Assembly: GCA_028689615.1 (NCBI GenBank)
Contig: JAQVCV010000025.1
Location: 1 to 58,322, forward strand
DNA length: 58,322 nt
Direction: 5' to 3'
From: Bacteroidales bacterium
GTDB lineage: Bacteria; Bacteroidota; Bacteroidia; Bacteroidales; TTA-H9
Under the pieces are notes generated by a model. That model made no database searches, had not been told where the DNA came from, and worked only from the letters and a program-made list of their open reading frames with translations. Shown here in pieces: positions 48,129 to 55,560 of this stretch. The first letter of the stretch is position 1, and each line of letters opens with the position of its first letter. The translations under genes were made by a program, and so were the position numbers.

Positions 48129-48776
48129 TTAAAAATGAGTTACAGGAAAATTATGCAACAAGATCCTTCCTCTGAATAACTTGAGCTTCCCTTCATGCTC
48201 CATTTTTTTCAGCAGCCTGCTAACCACTTCACGAGCCGTACCCAACTCGGCGGCCAACTGCTGATGGGTCATGTGGAGTTCAACCTGACCGATGGCCACA
48301 CTTTCTTCAAGTCTTCTGATAATTCGTTCGTTGGTTGTTTGAAAACTCATCGAATCAATCACCCTGACCAGACTGCCAAGTTTTGCATGGCACAAACTGA
48401 ACATGAACCTCCTCCATTCGGGAAATACATCCATCCAATCAAGCGAAAGTTTACTTGGGATTAAAATGACCATGGTTCCGGCATCGGCAGTGAGGGCAAC
48501 ACGGCTTGGCTCATTGATGGCACCTGAAGTAAGTGAAATTACGCAGGTTTCGCCGTCCATCACCTGGTACAGCAGAACTTCGCGTCCGGAATCATCATCG
48601 CGGGTTACCCGCAATCTTCCATTGACCACAATTGGCAGGTAGGCCACAGGATCGCCTTCGGCCATTAGGAGGGTTTTCTCCTTGAAAGAGCGTACCGGGC
48701 AGGTTTTGATCTGAGCCAACAATTCCTCGTCCATAATCTGGCTGATGTTGGCGGGTGTAATTAGTTTGTTCTTCAT
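48129..48776 (-). CDS. Crp/Fnr-family transcription regulator
   Basis: A 215-residue regulator with an N-terminal cyclic-nucleotide-binding-fold domain (about 20-135) and a C-terminal winged helix-turn-helix with MTHQQLAAELGTAREVVSRLLKKME (about 168-192). The N-terminus lacks the four-cysteine iron-sulfur pattern of Fnr; a few scattered cysteines are present, so a direct oxygen cluster is not evident. The ligand is unknown. A perfect TGA-N6-TCA palindrome at 48890-48907 may be its own operator. The start at 48774-48776 is used; an upstream ATG (48818) would add 14 residues. It is co-transcribed with the DUF2892 protein. Confidence 0.9.
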   Translation of the reverse strand: MKNKLITPANISQIMDEELLAQIKTCPVRSFKEKTLLMAEGDPVAYLPIVVNGRLRVTRDDDSGREVLLYQVMDGETCVISLTSGAINEPSRVALTADAGTMVILIPSKLSLDWMDVFPEWRRFMFSLCHAKLGSLVRVIDSMSFQTTNERIIRRLEESVAIGQVELHMTHQQLAAELGTAREVVSRLLKKMEHEGKLKLFRGRILLHNFPVTHF

Positions 48777-48889
48777 TTTTGCTATGTATTTGTCCGGCAT
48801 ACAAATCTTTATGTACAACGGTGGTTATCATCTTTATTTACGCGAAGGAATTACATAATGGTCTCATTTTTTTACCGTTTCCTCCGACA

Positions 48890-48907
48890 GGGTGATTAAC
48901 ATCACCC
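48890..48907. promoter_or_regulatory. Crp/Fnr-type palindromic operator candidate
   Basis: GGGTGAT-TAAC-ATCACCC is a perfect 7+7 inverted repeat with a 4-base centre. It contains TGAT-N4-ATCA, the core of Fnr boxes, and equally TGA-N6-TCA of Crp boxes. It lies about 115 bases upstream of the Crp/Fnr gene, which suggests self-regulation. Confidence 0.6.
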
Positions 48908-49028
48908 CTTTGAATTTGTTCAGTAAAAGTAACAATCGACTACATAATTGTCAAGACTTTTTTGCATAAAATTGTTCTTCGTGTGATACATTTCTCCAGA
49001 AGGCCGATGGGATCGACGTTTTATGAAG

Positions 49029-49070
49029 AAAAAAAAATGAGGCAGCTCCAGGTCTGCCTCATCTTTTTTT
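49029..49070. terminator. Terminator after dipeptidyl peptidase III gene
   Basis: ATGAGGCA pairs with TGCCTCAT around a 10-base loop, flanked by an A run on the left and a T run on the right of the plus strand, so it can act both ways. It lies 12 bases after the stop at 49082. Confidence 0.85.
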
Positions 49071-49081
49071 CAAAGCCTTTT

Positions 49082-51127
49082 TTAGTTATAGGTAGGAAGG
49101 AAGCTGTAGTTGGTTGAATAGTTCATCATCTGCTCCATATAGTCGGCAGGATAATCCACTTTAACATCCACAATCTTATCTCCCTCAAATACAGGAACCA
49201 GCATTGGGTTCATAAATCCACCATAAGGAGCCAGATTTAATTTGGCGTATCTTTCCAGCACCTCGCGGTGCAAATCATGGTCAACCTTTACCCCGTAGGT
49301 TTCAACCATTTGGCGGGCCGCGTTAAAATCACCTTCTGATGTAATCCTTTGTATTTCAATAAGAAGTTCGCCAAATAATTCGCGAAGTTTTGCATAATCG
49401 TTGATTACAAAGTAGGTTTTCCCCTCGCGGCTTTTACGTTCTATCACGTTGTTGGCCTTCCCTTTCTCATAAGCCCAATGGGCAATGAGGGCACGGTTGC
49501 GCATATGAGCTTGCTCAATGTTTTTCCCCGGTTCGATGCGGGTAAGCTGTGTCATCATGCCATAACGGATATAGCTGTTGTACTCGGCTTTGTATTCGTT
49601 TTCTCCGGTAACCAGACCTAATTCAACCATTTTCGGGTCGGCAAGGTAGTAGAGAGCGAAAAGATCGGCGCGAGTTTCTTCGATTGGCGAATGGTAATTG
49701 CGCAAAGCATCGGTTGATACGCCTGGCAGAAGCTTTCCGGAGCCATGGCCCAAACACTCGTGAAGGTCGGTATGGAGGTTGTCGGCAAGAGGGCCATACT
49801 GTTTGGCGAGTTCAATCTCTTCGGGCGACCAGGCAAATTCTTCAAGGAAACCGCTGCCCATCGAAGCCTGGTTGTAGGCATAGGTAATGTTCTCCATAGT
49901 AACCGACTTAGATCCGTGTTGTGCCCTGATCCAGTTGGCATTAGGAAGGTTGATACCGATGGGGGTGGTAGGATAACAATCGCCACCCAATTGAGCAACA
50001 GTAATTACTTTTGCCGATACACCTTTTACAGTCTCTTTTTTAAAGCGGGGATCAATGGGTGAATGGTCTTCAAACCATTGGGCATTGGCACTGATGGTGG
50101 TGGCTCTGCGTGTGGCTTCCAAATCCTTGAAATCGACAACAGCCTCCCAGCCGGCTTTCATACCCAGAGGGTCGCCATACACTTCGATAAAACCGTTGAC
50201 ATAGTCAACCATTGAAGTATCCTGAACCCAAAGCACGTTGTAGTCGTCCCAGGTTTTCAAATCGCCGGTATTGTAGTATTCTACCAGTTTTTCGAGGCCG
50301 CTGCGCTGGGTTTCGTCTTCAGCCACCGAAATGGCTTTTTGGAGCCAGTAAACAACCTTTTGAAGAGCCTGACCATAAAGGCCGTTGACCGTCCATTTTT
50401 TCTCAACTATCTGGCCGTTTTCTTTCACCACGCGTGAATTGAGGCCATAGGAGATTGGTTCGGTATCGCCGGGTTTGCGCATGGCCGCATAAAAATCTTC
50501 TACTTCCTTTTGGGTTACCCCTTCGTAAAGGTTGCAGGCCGATGCAGCAACCATATCAACCCCTTCAGTCTGATCGAGCCTTTTGGGGGCAACTGTGGGG
50601 TCGAAAATTACCTGGCTGATACGTGCCTTGAACTGCTCAAGGGTTTCGCCTTCCATCAAAGGAAATTCAACCCCTTCTGTTGCAGCCATCAATCCGGCAA
50701 AATACTCGGGAGTGATTTCCGGAAAGAATTTGTCGTTGGAATAGTGGTGGTGAATACCATTGCTAAACCATACCCGTTTGAGGTAGGTTGTAAAGTTGGC
50801 AAAATCGGCCGAAGTGCGATCGCCTTTATAGCCTTTGTAAATAGCTTCGCAGGTGCGTCTTACTGCCAGGTTGTACTTGTAATTCTGATCGAAAACGATG
50901 TCGCGACCGCACAGGGCAGCCTGACTCAGATAATACACCAGTTCCTTTTGTTTAAGAGTAAGAGAATCGAAACCAGGAATCTGGTAGCGCAGCACTTTCA
51001 GATCGTTGAATTGATCAACCTGAAATTGAAATGGAGGTTGTGTGGCATCGTCCTGCGAAGTTTTGTTGCTGCCGCAGGAGGCGAGCATTGCGGTTGCCAA
51101 AGCAATCATAATGAATTGGTTTTTCAT
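49082..51127 (-). CDS. Dipeptidyl peptidase III (M49), lipoprotein
   Basis: The 681-residue protein has a lipoprotein signal (about 1-18, lipobox LASC, Cys about 18) and the M49 zinc motifs HECLGH (His456, Glu457, His461) and EETRAD (483-488). These fit the HExxGH and EEcRAd pair of bacterial M49 dipeptidyl peptidases, which remove dipeptides from peptide N-termini. The lipid anchor places it at a membrane outside the cytoplasm. Length is normal. It is transcribed as a single gene between the Crp/Fnr region and the ComB-like gene. Confidence 0.94.
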   Translation of the reverse strand: MKNQFIMIALATAMLASCGSNKTSQDDATQPPFQFQVDQFNDLKVLRYQIPGFDSLTLKQKELVYYLSQAALCGRDIVFDQNYKYNLAVRRTCEAIYKGYKGDRTSADFANFTTYLKRVWFSNGIHHHYSNDKFFPEITPEYFAGLMAATEGVEFPLMEGETLEQFKARISQVIFDPTVAPKRLDQTEGVDMVAASACNLYEGVTQKEVEDFYAAMRKPGDTEPISYGLNSRVVKENGQIVEKKWTVNGLYGQALQKVVYWLQKAISVAEDETQRSGLEKLVEYYNTGDLKTWDDYNVLWVQDTSMVDYVNGFIEVYGDPLGMKAGWEAVVDFKDLEATRRATTISANAQWFEDHSPIDPRFKKETVKGVSAKVITVAQLGGDCYPTTPIGINLPNANWIRAQHGSKSVTMENITYAYNQASMGSGFLEEFAWSPEEIELAKQYGPLADNLHTDLHECLGHGSGKLLPGVSTDALRNYHSPIEETRADLFALYYLADPKMVELGLVTGENEYKAEYNSYIRYGMMTQLTRIEPGKNIEQAHMRNRALIAHWAYEKGKANNVIERKSREGKTYFVINDYAKLRELFGELLIEIQRITSEGDFNAARQMVETYGVKVDHDLHREVLERYAKLNLAPYGGFMNPMLVPVFEGDKIVDVKVDYPADYMEQMMNYSTNYSFLPTYN

Positions 51128-51188
51128 AAATAATGACTTGAAACGTTAAGTGTGAATATTTGTTTTGTATCTGATTTTTTCATCCATT

Positions 51189-51929
51189 TCACAGTTTACG
51201 GTTTCTATAGTCGGTAAGAACTCCATCCTCTAAAACGGGTACCGAAAGGCACGTATCGAGAGTGAAGGTATAAGGGAGCACATCGTCGAGGTTCAATTTC
51301 TTTAACCGCTCATGGTGTTCGGCGGCCAACAAATACCCCTGAAGGTCGCCTTTTGCCTGATTCCACAATCCAACAGCGGCCTGAGTGGCATCGTCGCGTG
51401 TTTGGTATTTCCCTTCTTCGATAAGTCTTTGAGCCAATGCTCCGGCAAATACGGTATCTTCGAGGTTGAACCTGTTTTTCCATCCGGAACAAAGAACCGT
51501 TAGATTTCCATGCCAGTTGCATGCAAATTTTGCAAGCGCACTGATATTGGAGAAAGCCCCCACAGAAACAAGGTGTCCGCTCGCAGCAGCCATCTGTATG
51601 GTTTGCGTTCCATTGGTGGTGGAATACACTATTGTTTTTCCTTTCACCTTGTTGTTCATGAAGTTGAAAGCGGAATTGCCAAAATCGGCAAAATCGAGTA
51701 CCTGACCATCACGCTCGGCAGCAACCAGGTAACCTTGCTGCTTAAAGGCCCGGGCTTCTTCTAAAGTGGCCACTGGCAATATGGCCTCAACCCCATGTTC
51801 GAACGCAGTACAAATGGAAGTGGTGGCTCTAAGCACATCAACCACCACAATGAGTGCATCACCCAACTGCCGGTATGGGAACAGCGCCGGGGTTAAACAC
51901 ACTTCTATAGATCGGTTTTGCATGAGCAT
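51189..51929 (-). CDS. comB: ComB-like 2-phosphosulfolactate phosphatase
   Basis: A 246-residue protein of the ComB family, with VVVDVLRATTSICTAFEHG (about 28-46), the TTNGTQTIQ loop (about 104-112) and SVGAFSNISA. Archaeal ComB removes phosphate from 2-phosphosulfolactate in coenzyme M synthesis. Many bacteria, including Bacteroidota, have this gene without a coenzyme M pathway, so the substrate here is uncertain. The start is ATG at 51927-51929 or six bases later; a TATCTTTG box at 51942-51949 lies just upstream and excludes the longer TTG start at 51944. It lies between the M49 gene and the divergent radical SAM gene. Confidence 0.85.
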   Translation of the reverse strand: MLMQNRSIEVCLTPALFPYRQLGDALIVVVDVLRATTSICTAFEHGVEAILPVATLEEARAFKQQGYLVAAERDGQVLDFADFGNSAFNFMNNKVKGKTIVYSTTNGTQTIQMAAASGHLVSVGAFSNISALAKFACNWHGNLTVLCSGWKNRFNLEDTVFAGALAQRLIEEGKYQTRDDATQAAVGLWNQAKGDLQGYLLAAEHHERLKKLNLDDVLPYTFTLDTCLSVPVLEDGVLTDYRNRKL

Positions 51930-51941
51930 AATTTGAATTGG

Positions 51942-51949
51942 CAAAGATA
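51942..51949 (-). promoter_or_regulatory. -7 box upstream of comB
   Basis: TATCTTTG fits TAnnTTTG on the minus strand and ends 12 bases before the ATG. No matching TTG at -33 was found. Confidence 0.4.
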
Positions 51950-52216
51950 GAAAGCATCCTGGGTTTTTCGATTGTTATGACGTAAAGATACTGCCCGGGG
52001 TTGCCCTTCCCGAACGAGCCAGGTGGTTTTTGTATTCAGAACAGTCTCCATACCACCACACTCCACAAACTGCTGGTTTTTTCTATCTGTCAACATCACA
52101 ACCTCCAGGTAAACATCGTTGGTAAACGCATTGTCGGTACCTTCAGATCCATTTGCCATGTGCTGACAATTGCGATGATCAAGCGAAAAACCTCCTGCTG
52201 CGAAACTCATTTCGTT

Positions 52217-52224
52217 TAAATTTG
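52217..52224 (+). promoter_or_regulatory. -7 box touching the radical SAM gene start
   Basis: TAAATTTG fits TAnnTTTG and ends 4 bases before the ATG at 52229. Only an imperfect CTG lies near -33. Use of this box would give a leaderless transcript. Confidence 0.45.
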
Positions 52225-52228
52225 CGCC

Positions 52229-53152
52229 ATGCTTTCTTCCCACCCTTTTAAACCGACATCTACCTGCCAAACCACAGGTGTTCAATGCATTGAAGCCCGA
52301 TCGGCTTTGCATTACCACGATAAGGAGCAACCCACCCACTGGGATTTGAATGTTTACAGAGGATGTGCCCATGGATGTACCTATTGTTTTGCCCGCTATT
52401 CGCACGATTACATAGGTGGCGGCGATTTTTTCAACCACATTGTTGCTAAAACCAATCTGGCGCCCACACTGGATAAAGAATTCAGAAAAAGCACCTGGCT
52501 GCACGAACCTGTGAACCTGGGCGGAGTGAGCGACAGTTATCAACCCGTTGAAGCTACCCTGAAGCTGCTACCGCCCATACTGGAAGTGTTTATCAAACAC
52601 AGCAACCCATTGCTTATCAGCACAAAATCTGATCTAATTCTTCGCGATAAGGTTCTTTTTGCACGGCTGTCAGAAAGAACAGAAGTGCGGGTGGCAGCCT
52701 CTATAACAACCGCCAACGATTCGCTGGCTCAATTGCTGGAACCCGGTGCTACTGCTCCCTCACACAGATTTACCATGTTAAGAGCCATGAAAGAGATTGG
52801 GGTTAAAACATACATTCTGCTCATGCCAATTCTGCCATATCTTACTGATGAGCCTGACCAATTGGAGCAAATATACCAACAGGCTGCCCGCGCTGGCGTT
52901 GAAGGGATCATAGCCTGGCCTTTGAATCTCAGGGGAAAAGTAAAGCCGGCATTCATTCAGTTCCTGCGCGAAAAATTTCCCGCGCTGGTAGCTCCCTACA
53001 CGGGTCTGTTTCATGGCTCATCAGCATCGCCATCCTACACCAGTCAAATGCTGGAAATTACCGCAGAACTTGGACAAAAATACGGCATCAGCAAAATTCC
53101 GCGATTCGCACCTGAAACCAAAACCGCGGGCCGCCAGACATCGCTTTTTTAA
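52229..53152 (+). CDS. Radical SAM protein of the SPL-like family
   Basis: The 307-residue protein has the radical SAM cluster motif CAHGCTYC (about 47-54), preceded by LNVYRGC, and a TIM-barrel layout with DSYQPVE (about 100-106) and PLLISTKSDLILRD. It resembles the SPL-like group that includes spore photoproduct lyase relatives and the PA0069/Rv2578c type proteins. The substrate is unknown; being outside a spore-former it is unlikely to repair spore photoproduct. It ends 57 bases before the convergent LptF/LptG-type gene. Confidence 0.88.
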   Translation: MLSSHPFKPTSTCQTTGVQCIEARSALHYHDKEQPTHWDLNVYRGCAHGCTYCFARYSHDYIGGGDFFNHIVAKTNLAPTLDKEFRKSTWLHEPVNLGGVSDSYQPVEATLKLLPPILEVFIKHSNPLLISTKSDLILRDKVLFARLSERTEVRVAASITTANDSLAQLLEPGATAPSHRFTMLRAMKEIGVKTYILLMPILPYLTDEPDQLEQIYQQAARAGVEGIIAWPLNLRGKVKPAFIQFLREKFPALVAPYTGLFHGSSASPSYTSQMLEITAELGQKYGISKIPRFAPETKTAGRQTSLF

Positions 53153-53209
53153 CAGCACTTTAAACACTTAGAGGCTACAGCAGGCTTGGTTTTCGGAATT
53201 GGCTACCCA

Positions 53210-54304
53210 TCACTTTGGAGCTTTGGCCAAAAGGTAGATAGCCAGCAAACCAAAGAGCAAATTTGGAATCCAGACTGCTATCAAAGGCGAGAGGTTGCCA
53301 AATCGCGAAAAGACCGAAGTAACCTGCATCAGCAAAATATAACTGAAGGTGATGGCTATACCCAGACCAAGGTGCATGCCTGTGCCCCCCCGCACCTTAC
53401 GGCTCGACAGGGCAACACCAATGACTGTAAGCACAATAGCCGACAAAGGGAAAGCTGTGCGGCCATATTTCTCGATCAAAAAATCAGAAACATTCGACGA
53501 CCCCTTCAACTCCTCTTTGGCAATGAAATCGCTAAGTTGCGGAGCCGTCATTACTTTCATATCTTCACGTGATACAAGAAAATCGGCAGGCAACAACTGG
53601 ATGGCAGTATCGAGGGAAGCTCCTGTTTGCAACGATTGAACAGTATCGGAAGGCAACATCCGCAAGGCGTAGGTTTTCAGCGTCCAGACATTCTTTACAG
53701 AATCCCAGGCCATCTCGTCGGCCATCAACTTCGACCACAAACGGTTATCGCGATAGGTTTCGATTGTAGCCTTCTTCCCCGAATTGGTTTTGGCATCAAA
53801 GTTTTCAACATACACGTAAACACCTGGTGAAATCTGCATATGGATGTTTTGGTTGATGTTACGTTTGGGATCGTGAAGGTATCTCTTTTCAAACTCGCGC
53901 AAACCTCTGTTGGTTATGGGAATTACATAGTTAGACAAAACAATGGAAAGGGCAGCCAAAATGGAGGCGGAAACCAGATAGGGAACCAGCAACCTGCGAA
54001 AACTAATACCGCTGCTGAGTATGGCCACTATCTCGGTACGGGCAGCAAGTTTGGAAGTGAAGAAGATAACCGCGATGAAGGTGAACAGCGAACTGAAAAG
54101 ATTGATGAAGAAAGGGATGAAATTCAAATAGTAATCAACCACTATCGCTTGCAACGGAGCCTTACGGGTGATAAAATCATCAACTTTTTCAGAAACATCG
54201 AAGATGATTACCACCAAAATAAGGAGTGAGATGGCATAGAAAAAAGTACCCAGAAATTTGCGGGTGATGTAAAGGTCGAGAATGCGCGGACGTAACCAGT
54301 TCAC
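53210..54304 (-). CDS. LptF/LptG-family lipopolysaccharide export permease
   Basis: A 364-residue membrane protein of the YjgP/YjgQ family with two N-terminal helix groups (about 13-33, 60-82, 98-125), a periplasmic beta domain (about 130-260) and two or three C-terminal helices (about 280-360). LptF and LptG form the permease of the LPS transporter that extracts LPS from the inner membrane. It starts with GTG at 54302-54304; no nearer ATG fits the family. It lies 81 bases after tgt on the same strand, an order I recall from other Bacteroidota. Confidence 0.9.
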   Translation of the reverse strand: MNWLRPRILDLYITRKFLGTFFYAISLLILVVIIFDVSEKVDDFITRKAPLQAIVVDYYLNFIPFFINLFSSLFTFIAVIFFTSKLAARTEIVAILSSGISFRRLLVPYLVSASILAALSIVLSNYVIPITNRGLREFEKRYLHDPKRNINQNIHMQISPGVYVYVENFDAKTNSGKKATIETYRDNRLWSKLMADEMAWDSVKNVWTLKTYALRMLPSDTVQSLQTGASLDTAIQLLPADFLVSREDMKVMTAPQLSDFIAKEELKGSSNVSDFLIEKYGRTAFPLSAIVLTVIGVALSSRKVRGGTGMHLGLGIAITFSYILLMQVTSVFSRFGNLSPLIAVWIPNLLFGLLAIYLLAKAPK

Positions 54305-54385
54305 TTGTTGACAAAATATTTAGGACAAACTTACTACAAATCTTCATGCAGGCAGCACACGATACACAACAAATTGGTTAACAGA

Positions 54386-55516
54386 CTACAACCTCTGAGT
54401 CACCTTGTTCAGCATGCCCTGTTTCCATGAAGCAAAGTCACCCGCTAAGATGTGGGCCCTGGCCTCTTTCACCAACCAGAGGTAAAAACCTATGTTGTGA
54501 AGACTGGCAATCATTGGAGCAAGGTATTCGTTGGCTACAAAAAGGTGGCGCAGGTAGGCCCTGGAGTATTGACTATCAACAAACGACAAGCCATTGGAAT
54601 CAAGCGGCGAAAAATCGTCTTTCCACTTCTCGTTTCGAATGTTGATAATGCCCTCCGAGGTGAACAACTGGCCGTTACGTCCATTCCGGGTTGGCATCAC
54701 GCAGTCGAACATATCCACTCCCAGCGAGATCCCTTCGAGAATGTTGGCCGGGGTTCCCACTCCCATCAGATAGCGGGGGCGGTTTGCAGGAAGAATACGG
54801 CAAACCAGATCGGTCATTTCGTACATCATTTCATGGGGCTCGCCAACCGACAACCCACCTATGGAGTTGCCCCAAACATCGAGAGCAGCAATTTTTTCGG
54901 CCGATTCGCGCCGCAAATCGGCATAAACACTTCCCTGAACAATAGGAAACAAGGCTTGCTTGTAGCCATACAAACCTTCGGTGCTGTTAAAACGATCCAG
55001 GCATCGGTCGAGCCAGGCATGGGTGAGACTCAGGCTGCGCCGGGCATACTCGTAATCGCAAGGGTATGGAGTGCACTCGTCAAAGGCCATCACAATGTCG
55101 GCACCTATCACACGCTGGATGTCCATCACCCGCTCGGGTGTAAACTGATGTCGCGATCCGTCGATATGCGACTGAAAAGTAACCCCGTCGGGTGTTATCT
55201 TGCGGGTGGAAGCCAGACTGAAAACCTGATAGCCGCCACTGTCTGTCAAAATCGGGCGGTCCCAACCATTGAAGCGATGCAACCCACCTGCCTTTTGCAA
55301 CACGTCGAGACCGGGTCTGAGGTAAAGATGGTAAGTATTTCCAAGGATAATCTGAGCCCGGGCATCGTCGCGCACATCGCGAATGTGAATGGCCTTAACC
55401 GAGCCCACAGTTCCAACCGGCATGAAGATGGGAGTTTCGATGGCACCATGATCGGTGTGAAGCAAGCCCGCCCTGGCCGAAGAGGATGGATCGGTATGAA
55501 GAAGATCAAATTTCAT
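54386..55516 (-). CDS. tgt: Queuine tRNA-ribosyltransferase lacking the zinc cysteines
   Basis: The 376-residue TIM-barrel protein exchanges guanine for a 7-deazaguanine base at position 34 of tRNAs with GUN anticodons. Seen: LTDSGGYQVFSLA (about 90-102), MAFDECTPYP, GGLSVGEP and the nucleophile region FDCVMPTRNGR (about 268-278). The stretch where the classic enzyme has C-x-C-x2-C reads NGLSFVDSQYSRAYL (about 303-317) with no Cys, while the later His in LHNIGFYLW remains. I recall similar loss in other Bacteroidota homologues. Folding without zinc is implied. It lies 44 bases after the FlaA1-type gene and 81 before the permease gene. Confidence 0.93.
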   Translation of the reverse strand: MKFDLLHTDPSSSARAGLLHTDHGAIETPIFMPVGTVGSVKAIHIRDVRDDARAQIILGNTYHLYLRPGLDVLQKAGGLHRFNGWDRPILTDSGGYQVFSLASTRKITPDGVTFQSHIDGSRHQFTPERVMDIQRVIGADIVMAFDECTPYPCDYEYARRSLSLTHAWLDRCLDRFNSTEGLYGYKQALFPIVQGSVYADLRRESAEKIAALDVWGNSIGGLSVGEPHEMMYEMTDLVCRILPANRPRYLMGVGTPANILEGISLGVDMFDCVMPTRNGRNGQLFTSEGIINIRNEKWKDDFSPLDSNGLSFVDSQYSRAYLRHLFVANEYLAPMIASLHNIGFYLWLVKEARAHILAGDFASWKQGMLNKVTQRL

Positions 55517-55560
55517 AGTAAATTATTCATTTTCAACAAAAATGGCTCTAAGCTTTGCTA

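Larger units (their letters stand above)
48777..49081. other. Gene-free stretch upstream of the Crp/Fnr gene
   Basis: About 305 bases holding the palindromic operator candidate (48890-48907) and the terminator of the dipeptidyl peptidase III gene. An imperfect -7 box (AAGATTTG, 48802-48809, minus strand) lies 25 bases before the chosen start. No coding frame is credible. Confidence 0.55.

Noticed and set aside
51905-52543. Minus-strand frame of 212 codons
   Set aside because: Overlaps the start of comB and runs antisense to the radical SAM gene; no recognisable domain.
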